Shown: positions 1 to 7,688, numbered from the stretch's first letter. The stretch: 7,965 nucleotides of DNA from Paludibacter sp. (GCA_028748945.1 JAQTOL010000136.1:1-7965); one strand, 5' to 3'. Program-made: numbers and translations. The notes: a model not told the origin generated them from the sequence alone.

Positions 1-2041
1 TACTTTTCATAAACGGTTCATCCGAAGCGATCCATTTCAAGGATACACCCGGGAAATTCCCGAATTTATTCCCGGCTCCAAATTTCGTACTACCATCTCT
101 GCGGAAGGTTCCATCAATGATGTACCTCGATTTGTACGCATAGTGGCCACGAACCATAAAAGCTAACGATCTGTAAGACGAATGGCTGGTATTTGCACCA
201 GTCAGATTAGCCAGATTTGATGCGTCGATAGCTTCACCGGAAGGTAATGAATAACTGACTATTCCCTGGTTTGAATAATTGCCGGTGGTTAACTGAAATG
301 AACCGTATAGCAGTAAACTATGATCCTCATTCGTAAATTTAGGTTGCCAGGCAATATTATTATCTGCGTAAATAGTCAAACTTTCATTGTCCGAATTATC
401 GGCTCTGTTCACTTTTGAATCTGACCATATCAGGTTCGATACTTCTTGTGGCAGGAACATGTTAGTTTTATTATTGTTAATATCAAATGACACATAGGAA
501 CTGAACCGTAACAATTGTTTTTCAGGGTCAGTCAAATCATATTGCAATCTAAAGGTTGGCAAAATACGAAAGGTCTTCAACTCATTCTTCGCAAGTCTTG
601 CCAAAGCAACCGGATTGACTAAGTCCCTTTGATCGCCGTTTAGTGAGGAGCCTCTTGATATATTGTAATAGCTGTTTGTATTATTTCCCTCTAAATCCTG
701 GGCATAAACACCCACATTCGGCATTTTATTATAAGCTATAGCCAGAATTGATTTATCTTCATTCGGACTTCCATCGTTGAAGTTATAGGTATAATTCCGG
801 TTATTATCCGTATTTGTCAACGAAATTTCAGTCGTAAACTTTATCCTATCCGAAACAGTATATTCAAGGTTGGCCCGCGATGAAAAACGACTCAATTCTT
901 GCCCGATAACAGTCCCGTTCTGGCGGAGGAATCCAGCCGAAACACGATAGTTAGCCCTTTCTCCACCACCTGAAACCGTCAGATAATGGTCATTTATATT
1001 TCCAACCTGAGTTACTTCTTTTATCCAGTCAACATTGTTGTTGAAATTTTCATACTCAGGGAAATTGGGATCGTAGTTATATTCATTAATATTCGTGGCA
1101 TTATCATCCTGTCTTGGATTTAAATAAGATTGCTTCATCAACATGGTAAAGTCTCCCCCGCTTAGCATGTTTAATCCCTTCGGTTGTACAGTCCGGGTGT
1201 ATCGATAGGTATAATCAACCCGTGTAGGTCCGGAAGCTCCTTTTTTCGTTGTAATCATTAACACGCCATTGGCTCCTTTTGAACCCCAGATAGCCGAGGC
1301 AGCCGCATCTTTCAGTACCGTGATTTCCAAAATATCATCGGGATTGATACTAAGCATATTTGCATATTGTTCCTGATTCGAATTAGCGAAGTCGAAATTG
1401 GGGTCAATTTGAGTTTCGTAAGGAATACCATTCACAACGATTAAAGGTTGACTACTCCCATTGATAGAAGTTACCCCACGGATTCGCATGGAAGTTCCGC
1501 TACCGGGATCACCTGAATTTGCCACGATATCTAATCCTGCAATACGTCCCTGAAGTGCTTCATCGACAGACGAAACCTGTAAGCCTTCCATCTGCTTGAA
1601 ATCAATTGTCTGCATAGCGGTTCCAATTTCACGCTCCGGAATAACATAACCACCTTCACCATGCTTTTGAACAGCCGTAACTACTACGTTTCCTAAACTG
1701 TGAGTGTTTTCCGCCAGGACAATATTGAGCTCTTTTTTATTGTTTATCTTTAATGTTTGCTTTATAAAGCCGACATAGCTAATCGCAAGTCTGTTTTGTA
1801 AGCTCTTAACACGGAGGACATAATGCCCGTTAATATCCGTTACCGCAGCACTAACAACACGATTGTTAACATCCATCTCAGTTACGTTCACACCTATCAA
1901 AGGTAATTTATCGGTGGCTGAAGTGATTTCTCCCTGAATAATTGTTCCATCTCCTTTGTTCTGCCCTACACTGTGAAATGGTAAGATCAATGATAACATC
2001 AGAGACATTATTGTTATTGTTGATTTCATATTTTTTTTCAT
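1..2041 (-). CDS. SusC/RagA-family TonB-dependent outer-membrane receptor, C-terminus cut off by window edge
   Basis: This is the outer-membrane TonB-dependent transporter of a polysaccharide utilisation locus; it imports oligosaccharides with a SusD lipoprotein as lid. I translated 680 codons with no stop; SusC proteins usually run to about 1000 residues, so roughly the last third is missing. Residues 1-27 are a signal peptide ending FHSVGQ. Residues 33-110 are a CarboxypepD_reg-like beta-sandwich (IIQGEITS, VTDINGHYVL, LAISYVGF). Residues 140-268 are the plug, with the SusC hallmark ALQGRIAGLDIVANSGDPGS (162-181), MRIRG, then DAAASAIWGSKGANGV. The barrel follows and the last visible strand reads FPGVSLKWIASDEPFMK, a typical SusC barrel motif. 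No STN domain is seen, so there is no sign of direct anti-sigma signalling. The ATG at 2041 lies one base after the upstream stop; an in-frame ATG at 2029 is an alternative. Family is certain, substrate is not. Confidence 0.96.
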   Translation of the reverse strand, partial: MKKNMKSTITIMSLMLSLILPFHSVGQNKGDGTIIQGEITSATDKLPLIGVNVTEMDVNNRVVSAAVTDINGHYVLRVKSLQNRLAISYVGFIKQTLKINNKKELNIVLAENTHSLGNVVVTAVQKHGEGGYVIPEREIGTAMQTIDFKQMEGLQVSSVDEALQGRIAGLDIVANSGDPGSGTSMRIRGVTSINGSSQPLIVVNGIPYETQIDPNFDFANSNQEQYANMLSINPDDILEITVLKDAAASAIWGSKGANGVLMITTKKGASGPTRVDYTYRYTRTVQPKGLNMLSGGDFTMLMKQSYLNPRQDDNATNINEYNYDPNFPEYENFNNNVDWIKEVTQVGNINDHYLTVSGGGERANYRVSAGFLRQNGTVIGQELSRFSSRANLEYTVSDRIKFTTEISLTNTDNNRNYTYNFNDGSPNEDKSILAIAYNKMPNVGVYAQDLEGNNTNSYYNISRGSSLNGDQRDLVNPVALARLAKNELKTFRILPTFRLQYDLTDPEKQLLRFSSYVSFDINNNKTNMFLPQEVSNLIWSDSKVNRADNSDNESLTIYADNNIAWQPKFTNEDHSLLLYGSFQLTTGNYSNQGIVSYSLPSGEAIDASNLANLTGANTSHSSYRSLAFMVRGHYAYKSRYIIDGTFRRDGSTKFGAGNKFGNFPGVSLKWIASDEPFMKS

Positions 2042-2045
2042 ATTA
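2027..2045 (-). other. Stop/start junction between FAS1 gene and susC-like gene, with two in-frame ATGs
   Basis: The FAS1 gene stops with TAA at 2045-2043 and the receptor ATG is at 2041-2039, leaving one base between them (TAATATG). A second in-frame ATG lies four codons later, at 2029-2027, after a run of eight A. There is no Shine-Dalgarno-like purine block, which is normal for Bacteroidota, where A-rich upstream sequence favours initiation. The spacing suggests translational coupling. Which of the two ATGs is used cannot be decided here; both leave a workable signal peptide. Confidence 0.75.
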
Positions 2046-4622
2046 TTCAAAGGTCAATACGTTATCAATTTGGTGAATTACCGCCGAGGCTGAAGTTGTA
2101 ATGCTCGAGGTGTTAAATAATGCTCCGGATACCGAACCTGTACCATCAATATTTTTATACCCTGAAGCTCCGGTTGGAATTTTCGCAAAAATATAATCTT
2201 TTACTATGATGTTATTCAAATCATTCTGTGGAATTACATGTGCCGTTTTTATAATAAAATTCCCATTCCCATCTTTTAGTTTCGTGTCCATTGTCAGGGT
2301 TAAACTATTGCTTGTCCCGACAACACCGATTTTTAAATACTTATTCTTAGCAGTTCCAAAAAGGGTGGCGGTTGTGTCATCTTTTATGGTTGCAGATTGG
2401 TATTGTTTATTAACCGTTTGTCCAAAGAAAACCGCATTGTCCTGAAAATGATATTTCAGGAATCGGATCATTTTGTTTATTGCGGCCTCTTTTGCAGGGC
2501 TTGCCATGGTGTTTATCGTTTCCCAGGTAGAAATCTGATGGCTGTTTATAGCATCCAAAATTGACTGATTTGTCGGTACGTAAACGGTATACCTGAAGGC
2601 ATTGAAAAATTTAATTCTGTAGTCAACTCCTTGTTGGGCAAATATCTGATCGATATTTTGTTCCGGTACTCCATTTAGAAGGTTGAAAAATTCTTTAAAA
2701 TTATCGTTTGTACTCAAAACGTTGTAAACCGATCGTAAAGCAGGCGAAATTGGTTTATTCAAAAAATAAGTATTCCCGTTGTATTGGTTGAAGACTTTTG
2801 TAACCTGCGCTTTGGTATTATTCAATATGTCCTGACCTCCCTGAACCGTCATTGAATTATCTGTTCCATCAACTTTAATAAAATCGTTTGCTTTTGTAAT
2901 ATAATATTTATTCCCCGATTCTACATCACCTACCACAATGTGGCTATCCAAAATAGCCCACAATCTGTTCTTCAGAAAAGTCGGACTGGTAATCAGATCT
3001 ACCGAATCACCAACTATATTGTTTACCTTATCATATTTATATACGGTTGCATAGACTGTCCCTGTCTTCTCATAATACCAGAATTTAAGAACACCGGGAA
3101 CGTCTTGTCCATATGCTATCGGATCAACGTATTTATTAAAAAATTCATCGGTAGGAATAAATAAGCTATACTTACTAACCAGTGAATTTAAATATAATTT
3201 ATAAAAAGCAAATTTTGTCCCGTCAACACTTGTTTCCGAGATATTTATTGCCCAGTTCATAATCTTAGAGTTTGCGCTAAGCAACACAGGACTATATACC
3301 GAAATATAATCAACAGGTGGATAGACCGTATTTGTGACGTATACCTGGCCATTGACTCCAGTATAGGTTTTTTCTATGTCACTTTTTGTTACAGGCAATC
3401 TGTAATTCTCAGCATCTACCATTTTACTAAACCGACTTGGTACCGACTCAATCAGTGAGCTCCTCATATGTCTTTTTAAGAATGGAAGAATAATTGCATC
3501 GGGTATACTGTCCCACGAATGGAAACGACTTTTTAAAATCTCACCGACACCACTGTTGAAGTAATTGTTCATTGCTTCATCCGAAGGGACGAACATTGCA
3601 GCCATATCAGCCTGTAATGCTGTGGTTTTATATGTATTCCATCCCGGATCAAAAGGTAATAAATTAGGAGCCGGTGATTTCGATGGCAAAGTCATACTAC
3701 CTCCGATACTTGCAAAATAATGTTTTGTAAAAATGGAATCTGTAAATTCAGGATGAGTTGATTTATAGGTGATTGTAAAAGCCGGGTCGTAAAAGGGAGC
3801 ACAAAAACGATCCAACAATTTGGAGAAAATCTTTGTATTTGAGTTGTCCTCAATATATTGAGCCATATTTTCCGGTGGAACCAAAACACTTTGTAAGACC
3901 TGAATGTACCCGTTTTTGCAGGTAATATCCCGAACGATCACTTTGTCGTTAAATATATGGACATCGTTTCTTGAACGGCCGGAACTTCCGGTAAGCGTCA
4001 TAAAATCCTCATCAGTAAATGAGTATTTGTCAATAAATGATTGAGTAAAATAAACGGTAGGTTTTGGTGTGTTATCCTTTAAAAGATAAAGACCTTTCGT
4101 CCGGTAATTGTTCCAGTAGCTGCTTGCCGGGAGTTTGTCCCCCATCTCAAAAGGGATGCTATCGAGAGCCGAAAGAGCTGTTTCTCTTCTCATTGCAGTG
4201 CCCTCGTTAAAATTGCCATCGTAATAATTGGAAAGAGTTTCTAATATATAGGCATTATTTATCATAGAGAAGTTAAGGAGCAACTTCTTTTGAGCAAGCG
4301 TTAGTTGATCGTAACTGGTTACACCCCACTTGTTGTTCTTTAAGAATTCTACAAAAGAGCTGTCCGTGGCAACAAAAAGCGTTTTACTTCCGGTAAGACT
4401 TAAAACATCATTGTATTTTAAGTCGTCAATAAGCTTTACATAATATGTAAAATGGCCATCGTTTTTCAGGTAATCATAAATGCTGGCACCCAACCATTCG
4501 GGTTCCTTATTATCATAATAATAATCATCCGTGCAGGATGATCCCAGCAAAGAAATTCCAATTGCCAAAATTATCAACACTTTTTCCAGTCGAAGAAAAG
4601 GTTTCCTAAAATAATTTTTCAT
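2043..4622 (-). CDS. Outer-membrane lipoprotein with four fasciclin (FAS1) domains
   Basis: The 859-residue protein is built of FAS1 domains, an adhesion fold that contacts proteins or glycans. The N-terminus is basic, then hydrophobic (VLIILAIGISLLG), then SSC with C30 as the lipidated cysteine; TDD follows, an acidic start resembling surface-export signals of Bacteroidota lipoproteins. Four FAS1 units are marked by repeated core strands: TLFVATDSSF (81-90), AMFVPSDEAM (342-351), SLFIPTDEFF (486-495) and TVYVPTNQSI (679-688). Approximate spans are 48-250, 262-445, 466-628 and 630-858. Each ends in a closing-strand motif, clearest in the last (VIHQIDNVLTF). It sits 65 bases after the hydrolase gene and one base before the SusC-like gene, with no promoter or terminator between, so co-expression is likely. 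By inference it is a surface accessory protein of the transporter, perhaps a glycan-binding or matrix-adhesion subunit. It is not a SusD: no TPR-type helical repeats are seen. Domain call is strong, role is open. Confidence 0.9.
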   Translation of the reverse strand: MKNYFRKPFLRLEKVLIILAIGISLLGSSCTDDYYYDNKEPEWLGASIYDYLKNDGHFTYYVKLIDDLKYNDVLSLTGSKTLFVATDSSFVEFLKNNKWGVTSYDQLTLAQKKLLLNFSMINNAYILETLSNYYDGNFNEGTAMRRETALSALDSIPFEMGDKLPASSYWNNYRTKGLYLLKDNTPKPTVYFTQSFIDKYSFTDEDFMTLTGSSGRSRNDVHIFNDKVIVRDITCKNGYIQVLQSVLVPPENMAQYIEDNSNTKIFSKLLDRFCAPFYDPAFTITYKSTHPEFTDSIFTKHYFASIGGSMTLPSKSPAPNLLPFDPGWNTYKTTALQADMAAMFVPSDEAMNNYFNSGVGEILKSRFHSWDSIPDAIILPFLKRHMRSSLIESVPSRFSKMVDAENYRLPVTKSDIEKTYTGVNGQVYVTNTVYPPVDYISVYSPVLLSANSKIMNWAINISETSVDGTKFAFYKLYLNSLVSKYSLFIPTDEFFNKYVDPIAYGQDVPGVLKFWYYEKTGTVYATVYKYDKVNNIVGDSVDLITSPTFLKNRLWAILDSHIVVGDVESGNKYYITKANDFIKVDGTDNSMTVQGGQDILNNTKAQVTKVFNQYNGNTYFLNKPISPALRSVYNVLSTNDNFKEFFNLLNGVPEQNIDQIFAQQGVDYRIKFFNAFRYTVYVPTNQSILDAINSHQISTWETINTMASPAKEAAINKMIRFLKYHFQDNAVFFGQTVNKQYQSATIKDDTTATLFGTAKNKYLKIGVVGTSNSLTLTMDTKLKDGNGNFIIKTAHVIPQNDLNNIIVKDYIFAKIPTGASGYKNIDGTGSVSGALFNTSSITTSASAVIHQIDNVLTFE

Positions 4623-4687
4623 TTCTATATTTTAATTTAAAACAATTACTTTATTTGAATATTTATCTATTTTACTGCCCGTCGAAT
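4623..4687 (-). other. Short intergenic spacer inside the putative operon
   Basis: These 65 AT-rich bases separate the hydrolase stop (TAG) from the FAS1 start. I find no convincing hairpin and no TAnnTTTG element on the minus strand, which supports read-through from the hydrolase gene into the FAS1 and receptor genes. Confidence 0.6.
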
Positions 4688-7399
4688 CTACATTTTTATA
4701 AATTTCTTTGACCCGTGTTTCTCTGTTCTAAGTATATAACAGCCTGGTGAAAGATCTTCAAGGTCTATTTTATTATCCTGTGAATATGCTCTTTTTACTA
4801 ATAATCCAAGCATATTATGAATTTCAATTGTGAAATTATCGGAACTGTTTTGTTTCAGGTAAATATAGTCTTTTACCGGATTCGGATAAAATTGGAGCTC
4901 ATCAGCCTGTGGATCATTTAATCCCTGAATTTCGTTTAGGTCACTAATAACCATCCAGGCTGCCGATTCATTGGCCGAAGTAGCAATACCACGGGATCTT
5001 TCTCTTTGTTTAACGACATTCGCAAATTTATTCGAAATTGTCAGGCAACGTAAAGTTGCAGTTACGGTATCGTCATTACAAGATTGGAGCTGTGCCAGAA
5101 ATATTGGATTAGCTATGCTGTCACCGTAGTTAATGGTAGTATATATAGATGAACTAATGGCATTATTTGCTGTTTTTCCAACAATAATTTTTTTATCACC
5201 AATAACTCCGGTACCGGTAGTTATAGCAAAAAAAGAAACACTCTCCGGTGAAGGTGTTAGACTTACAGCAGATTCTTTTTGAATACAGGCATCAAAACCT
5301 GTTTTAGTAACATTTCTGACCCGAACAGTTGTTGCATTGGCAGTTAAAGGATTTAACTGAGAAGCAAAAACTACAGGAATTGTATCAAATGGAGTGTCGA
5401 AAGCTATGGTTCTCCACAAAGCTGTAAAAGTTGTTTTTCCGGCTAAAGCCTTAAGACCGCCAAAATTATAACTTCCGGGTCCTATTATGAAATAGGGCAC
5501 CGTCTCATCTTTGGTAAGTGAAGCAACATGTTGGTAGGCCCAGGGGGCCAGTTGTAAATTAAAACGTGATGAAGCACTGACCAATTTTGCTCTTGGCGTT
5601 AGTAAAACCGAACTATTATAATTAGTTGGAGCACCAAGAATGATAGCAGGCAAATTTGAAGTTGTGAAACCTTTCTTGAAAAACACGGTATTCCAACCAA
5701 CATTCGAGAATGACAGATTTCCATACTGAACATCATTTCCCCTGGTAACATCCCAGCCAATTTCATTTGAATAATTTGTTATTGTTCCACCGGCTAAAAT
5801 TGTACGTACCCGGTATCTGACTTTGCTGGTTGTATTGATGTCAATGGTATCAAGGGCAGTCTTTGAAGTTGAATTTTCTGATCTGTAAAATTCTGTAAAA
5901 TCTCCATTGTCTATTTTTTTCTCCAGAATAAATCCGTTAAAACTTTCAGCGTTTGGATCTGAAATATTCAAACTTAACTTGGTATCTACAATTGAAATAG
6001 AAAGTGAAGGAGTGCCATATTTAAAAGCAGGGATTACTTCATAGTTTCTGTTGAAAGCCATAGGCGATTTATCATCAGCATAATACTGTCCGGCCGGAGT
6101 TAATACTCCATTAAGTACCATGGCTCTACAATCCTGAACCCAATTATAAATAGAATACCTTTCAATAAATGAGGCTGTATCCAATACATTTAAAATTGCT
6201 TTAATATCAGAAAGTTGTTTCGCAGCATTGGCAGTTGACAATGAATGGTCAGAAGTTGGCCAGCTTTCAGTTGTCCAGTTTGCACCATTATTCCATTCAG
6301 TAATCCATATTGGACGACCGGTTCTGTCATGAATATATTTTAAATCGTTGTACCAGTTTTGTGGTGATTTTCCACCCCAATAAGCATGTACAGCTACATA
6401 ATCGACACGGTAGTTATGTGCTTTGCAGCTATCCATAAACTGATAGAGCCAGGAAAAGTTTGTACAGGCAGGAGAGCCGACTCTTAATCCGGTTCTGATC
6501 ATATCCGGCCATTGAGCTACAGCCTGAGCTACAGTTAAATTTGATTGTTCGGTATGATCGGGTTCATTAAAACCTAATACATGTGAAACGTATTGTTTGT
6601 CATTAATTTCGGACCAACCCGGCCAACTTCCGTTTTGACGAATGGGTACGTATTCTATAGTGGATTCGGTATTGCCTGATGCGCTCCAGTCGTAACGCCA
6701 GGTTGATTTCGTTAATCCGTATTCGGTAGGGTTATATCCGCACCAGCCTTTTTTGGAAACCCATTCCCAATCCAATACACGAATAAACGAAATAGATTTG
6801 TCGAGTAAGTCAGGCATTACGGGAACAACTAAATCAGTGTTATCTGCAATGTATACACGGCTATATCCCATCCCGTCAGGGTTTGTTGCCAGGGTAACCA
6901 TGTAGCCTCTTTTTAATCTGAATGATCGGATTTGATTTTCGAAAGTCGACCCCAATCCTTTATTAAAAGAGAAAAGTGAATACTTTGTTGAATCACCGGT
7001 GAAATTTTGACCGGTGAAGACGGTAATGGGTTTATAGGAGGATGATTGAGGAATAACAACTGTTCCCTGTTTATAAATGGAAACGCGAACATTTGTTTTT
7101 AGAACGGCTGATTGGTTGTTGATATAAATATATTGCAACAAAGAATTAATAACAACGTCTGGTCTGACGTTATCAAAGAAAACCCAGGAGTTAACAGAGT
7201 TTAAATTGATAATACTATTGTTTAACAGATTTGAAGTTGAAGTTAAATGCAAGTCTGATTGACCGTCAATAATTACTTCCTTATCGGTATATGAAGCAAC
7301 TGAAACTACTTTTTCGGTAATATTAACCGTAGTACGTTGGGCGAATGTAAAAAAAGTACCTGCTAAAAAGAGAGCTATAAATATAATTTTGCGTTTCAT
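4688..7399 (-). CDS. Secreted multidomain GH128-type glycoside hydrolase (candidate endo-beta-1,3-glucanase) with T9SS sorting domain
   Basis: The protein has 903 residues, far more than the roughly 250 needed for a GH128 catalytic domain. Domains in order: signal peptide 1-20 (FTFA, then Q21); a module I do not recognise, about 22-115; a beta/gamma-crystallin-like domain 124-209 (ITVFTGQNFTG, ENQIRSF, YMVTL, DKSISFIRVL); the catalytic barrel about 205-450; a fibronectin-III-like domain 464-551; three degenerate H-type-lectin-like repeats 557-821; and a type A T9SS C-terminal domain 832-903 (YPNP at 838-841, ending KKFIKM). In the barrel, GFNEPD (276-281) and ITEWN (366-370) match the Asl1/GH128 signature, giving E279 as acid/base and E368 as nucleophile; VDYVAVHAYWGG is also typical. 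GH128 enzymes cut beta-1,3-glucans by a retaining mechanism. The enzyme should cross the outer membrane by T9SS and be surface-anchored or released. It appears to be the first gene of the operon with the FAS1 and SusC-like genes. Family is confident; exact substrate is inferred. Confidence 0.88.
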   Translation of the reverse strand: MKRKIIFIALFLAGTFFTFAQRTTVNITEKVVSVASYTDKEVIIDGQSDLHLTSTSNLLNNSIINLNSVNSWVFFDNVRPDVVINSLLQYIYINNQSAVLKTNVRVSIYKQGTVVIPQSSSYKPITVFTGQNFTGDSTKYSLFSFNKGLGSTFENQIRSFRLKRGYMVTLATNPDGMGYSRVYIADNTDLVVPVMPDLLDKSISFIRVLDWEWVSKKGWCGYNPTEYGLTKSTWRYDWSASGNTESTIEYVPIRQNGSWPGWSEINDKQYVSHVLGFNEPDHTEQSNLTVAQAVAQWPDMIRTGLRVGSPACTNFSWLYQFMDSCKAHNYRVDYVAVHAYWGGKSPQNWYNDLKYIHDRTGRPIWITEWNNGANWTTESWPTSDHSLSTANAAKQLSDIKAILNVLDTASFIERYSIYNWVQDCRAMVLNGVLTPAGQYYADDKSPMAFNRNYEVIPAFKYGTPSLSISIVDTKLSLNISDPNAESFNGFILEKKIDNGDFTEFYRSENSTSKTALDTIDINTTSKVRYRVRTILAGGTITNYSNEIGWDVTRGNDVQYGNLSFSNVGWNTVFFKKGFTTSNLPAIILGAPTNYNSSVLLTPRAKLVSASSRFNLQLAPWAYQHVASLTKDETVPYFIIGPGSYNFGGLKALAGKTTFTALWRTIAFDTPFDTIPVVFASQLNPLTANATTVRVRNVTKTGFDACIQKESAVSLTPSPESVSFFAITTGTGVIGDKKIIVGKTANNAISSSIYTTINYGDSIANPIFLAQLQSCNDDTVTATLRCLTISNKFANVVKQRERSRGIATSANESAAWMVISDLNEIQGLNDPQADELQFYPNPVKDYIYLKQNSSDNFTIEIHNMLGLLVKRAYSQDNKIDLEDLSPGCYILRTEKHGSKKFIKM
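4937..5731 (-). repeat. Three degenerate H-type-lectin-like protein repeats within the hydrolase
   Basis: Residues 557-821 of the hydrolase contain three copies of a roughly 75-95 residue unit. The shared frame is an opening aromatic/hydrophobic strand, a Pro-containing strand, a run of alternating hydrophobics and a closing strand. The openers are WNTVFFKKGF, WRTIAFDTPF and YTTINYGDSI. The Pro strands are LPAIILG, IPVVFASQ and NPIFLAQ. The closers are VPYFIIGPG, VSFFAITTG and AAWMVISD. Copy 2 best fits the H-type lectin pattern (TTVRVRNVTKTGFDACIQKE, then ESVSFFAI). Copies 1 and 2 both end in a Gly-Lys. The repeats are visible only at protein level, so they are old or diverged duplications. 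A carbohydrate-binding role is inferred. Confidence 0.6.
6773..7030 (-). other. Beta/gamma-crystallin-like domain encoded in the hydrolase gene
   Basis: Residues 124-209 fit two Greek-key motifs of the beta/gamma-crystallin fold. The first opens with ITVFTGQNFTG, the classical aromatic-x4-Phe-x-Gly opening, and carries ENQIRSF. The second opens with YMVTLATNPDGMGYS and carries LLDKSISFIRVL. The domain runs straight into the catalytic barrel. The call rests on motif recognition only. Confidence 0.6.
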
Positions 7400-7441
7400 A
7401 TTTTCATATTATTAGATTCCCGGTGAAATTGTTAAACCATT

Positions 7442-7455
7442 AAACTGTTCAGTTT
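7442..7455. promoter_or_regulatory. Short dyad AAACTG-TT-CAGTTT, possible operator
   Basis: A perfect inverted repeat of two 6-base arms around TT lies ten bases downstream of the -7 element, where the start of the transcript is expected. It could be an operator or a tiny 5' hairpin in the hydrolase leader. A 6-base arm in AT-rich DNA can also arise by chance, so the call is weak. Confidence 0.25.
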
Positions 7456-7464
7456 TTCAGGTTG

Positions 7465-7472
7465 CAAATGTA
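7465..7472 (-). promoter_or_regulatory. Bacteroidota-type -7 promoter element for the hydrolase operon
   Basis: The minus strand reads TACATTTG, a full match to the TAnnTTTG -7 consensus of Bacteroidota primary sigma factor promoters. It is the only match I found in this intergenic region. The upstream -33 TTTG element is weak; the nearest candidate is TTTA at 7500-7497. From this element to the hydrolase ATG is 65 bases, giving a leader of roughly 55-60 bases. Confidence 0.55.
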
Positions 7473-7652
7473 GACATCAATTTTTGTAATGTGGTGTAAA
7501 ATCCATTCAAAAATGTGGAGTTGGCCTTTCTTGATTCTATTTTAAGGGCTTAAATTAAAATTAGAGAATGAAAGAAAATACGAATAAAAAAGGATTTTTA
7601 AATTTTAAGAGAGTCAGTTTATTTGTTTCGATAAAGTATCAGAAATTAATGC

Positions 7653-7688
7653 AAAAAAAGAGAGTGTTTTCAATAAACACTCTCTTTT
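7653..7688 (-). terminator. Rho-independent terminator downstream of the partial T9SS gene
   Basis: A perfect 14-base-pair stem (arms 7656-7669 and 7675-7688, containing AGAGAGTGTTT and its complement) closes a 5-base loop TCAAT. On the minus strand it is followed by a run of seven T, at 7659-7653, partly inside the stem base. It starts 22 bases after the stop codon of the upstream gene. The plus strand also has a short T run, but no plus-strand gene ends here. Confidence 0.88.

Noticed and set aside
2206..2445. Plus-strand open frame of 79 codons
   Set aside because: It lies antisense inside the FAS1 gene, has no recognisable domain, and is explained as a shadow of the well-supported minus-strand gene.
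2940..3164. Plus-strand open frame of 74 codons
   Set aside because: Antisense to the third FAS1 domain; no recognisable domain and no credible promoter of its own.
3692..3889. Minus-strand open frame of 65 codons
   Set aside because: Same strand but another frame within the FAS1 gene, whose reading frame is continuous and shows conserved FAS1 motifs across this stretch.
2043..4622. FAS1 lipoprotein as a divergent SusD
   Set aside because: It is much longer than SusD proteins, lacks their helical TPR-like region, and shows four repeated FAS1 core strands instead.
7653..7688. Perfect 14-base-pair inverted repeat as an insertion-sequence end or small RNA
   Set aside because: The short loop, flanking T run and position just after a stop codon fit an ordinary terminator; no transposase or target duplication is nearby.
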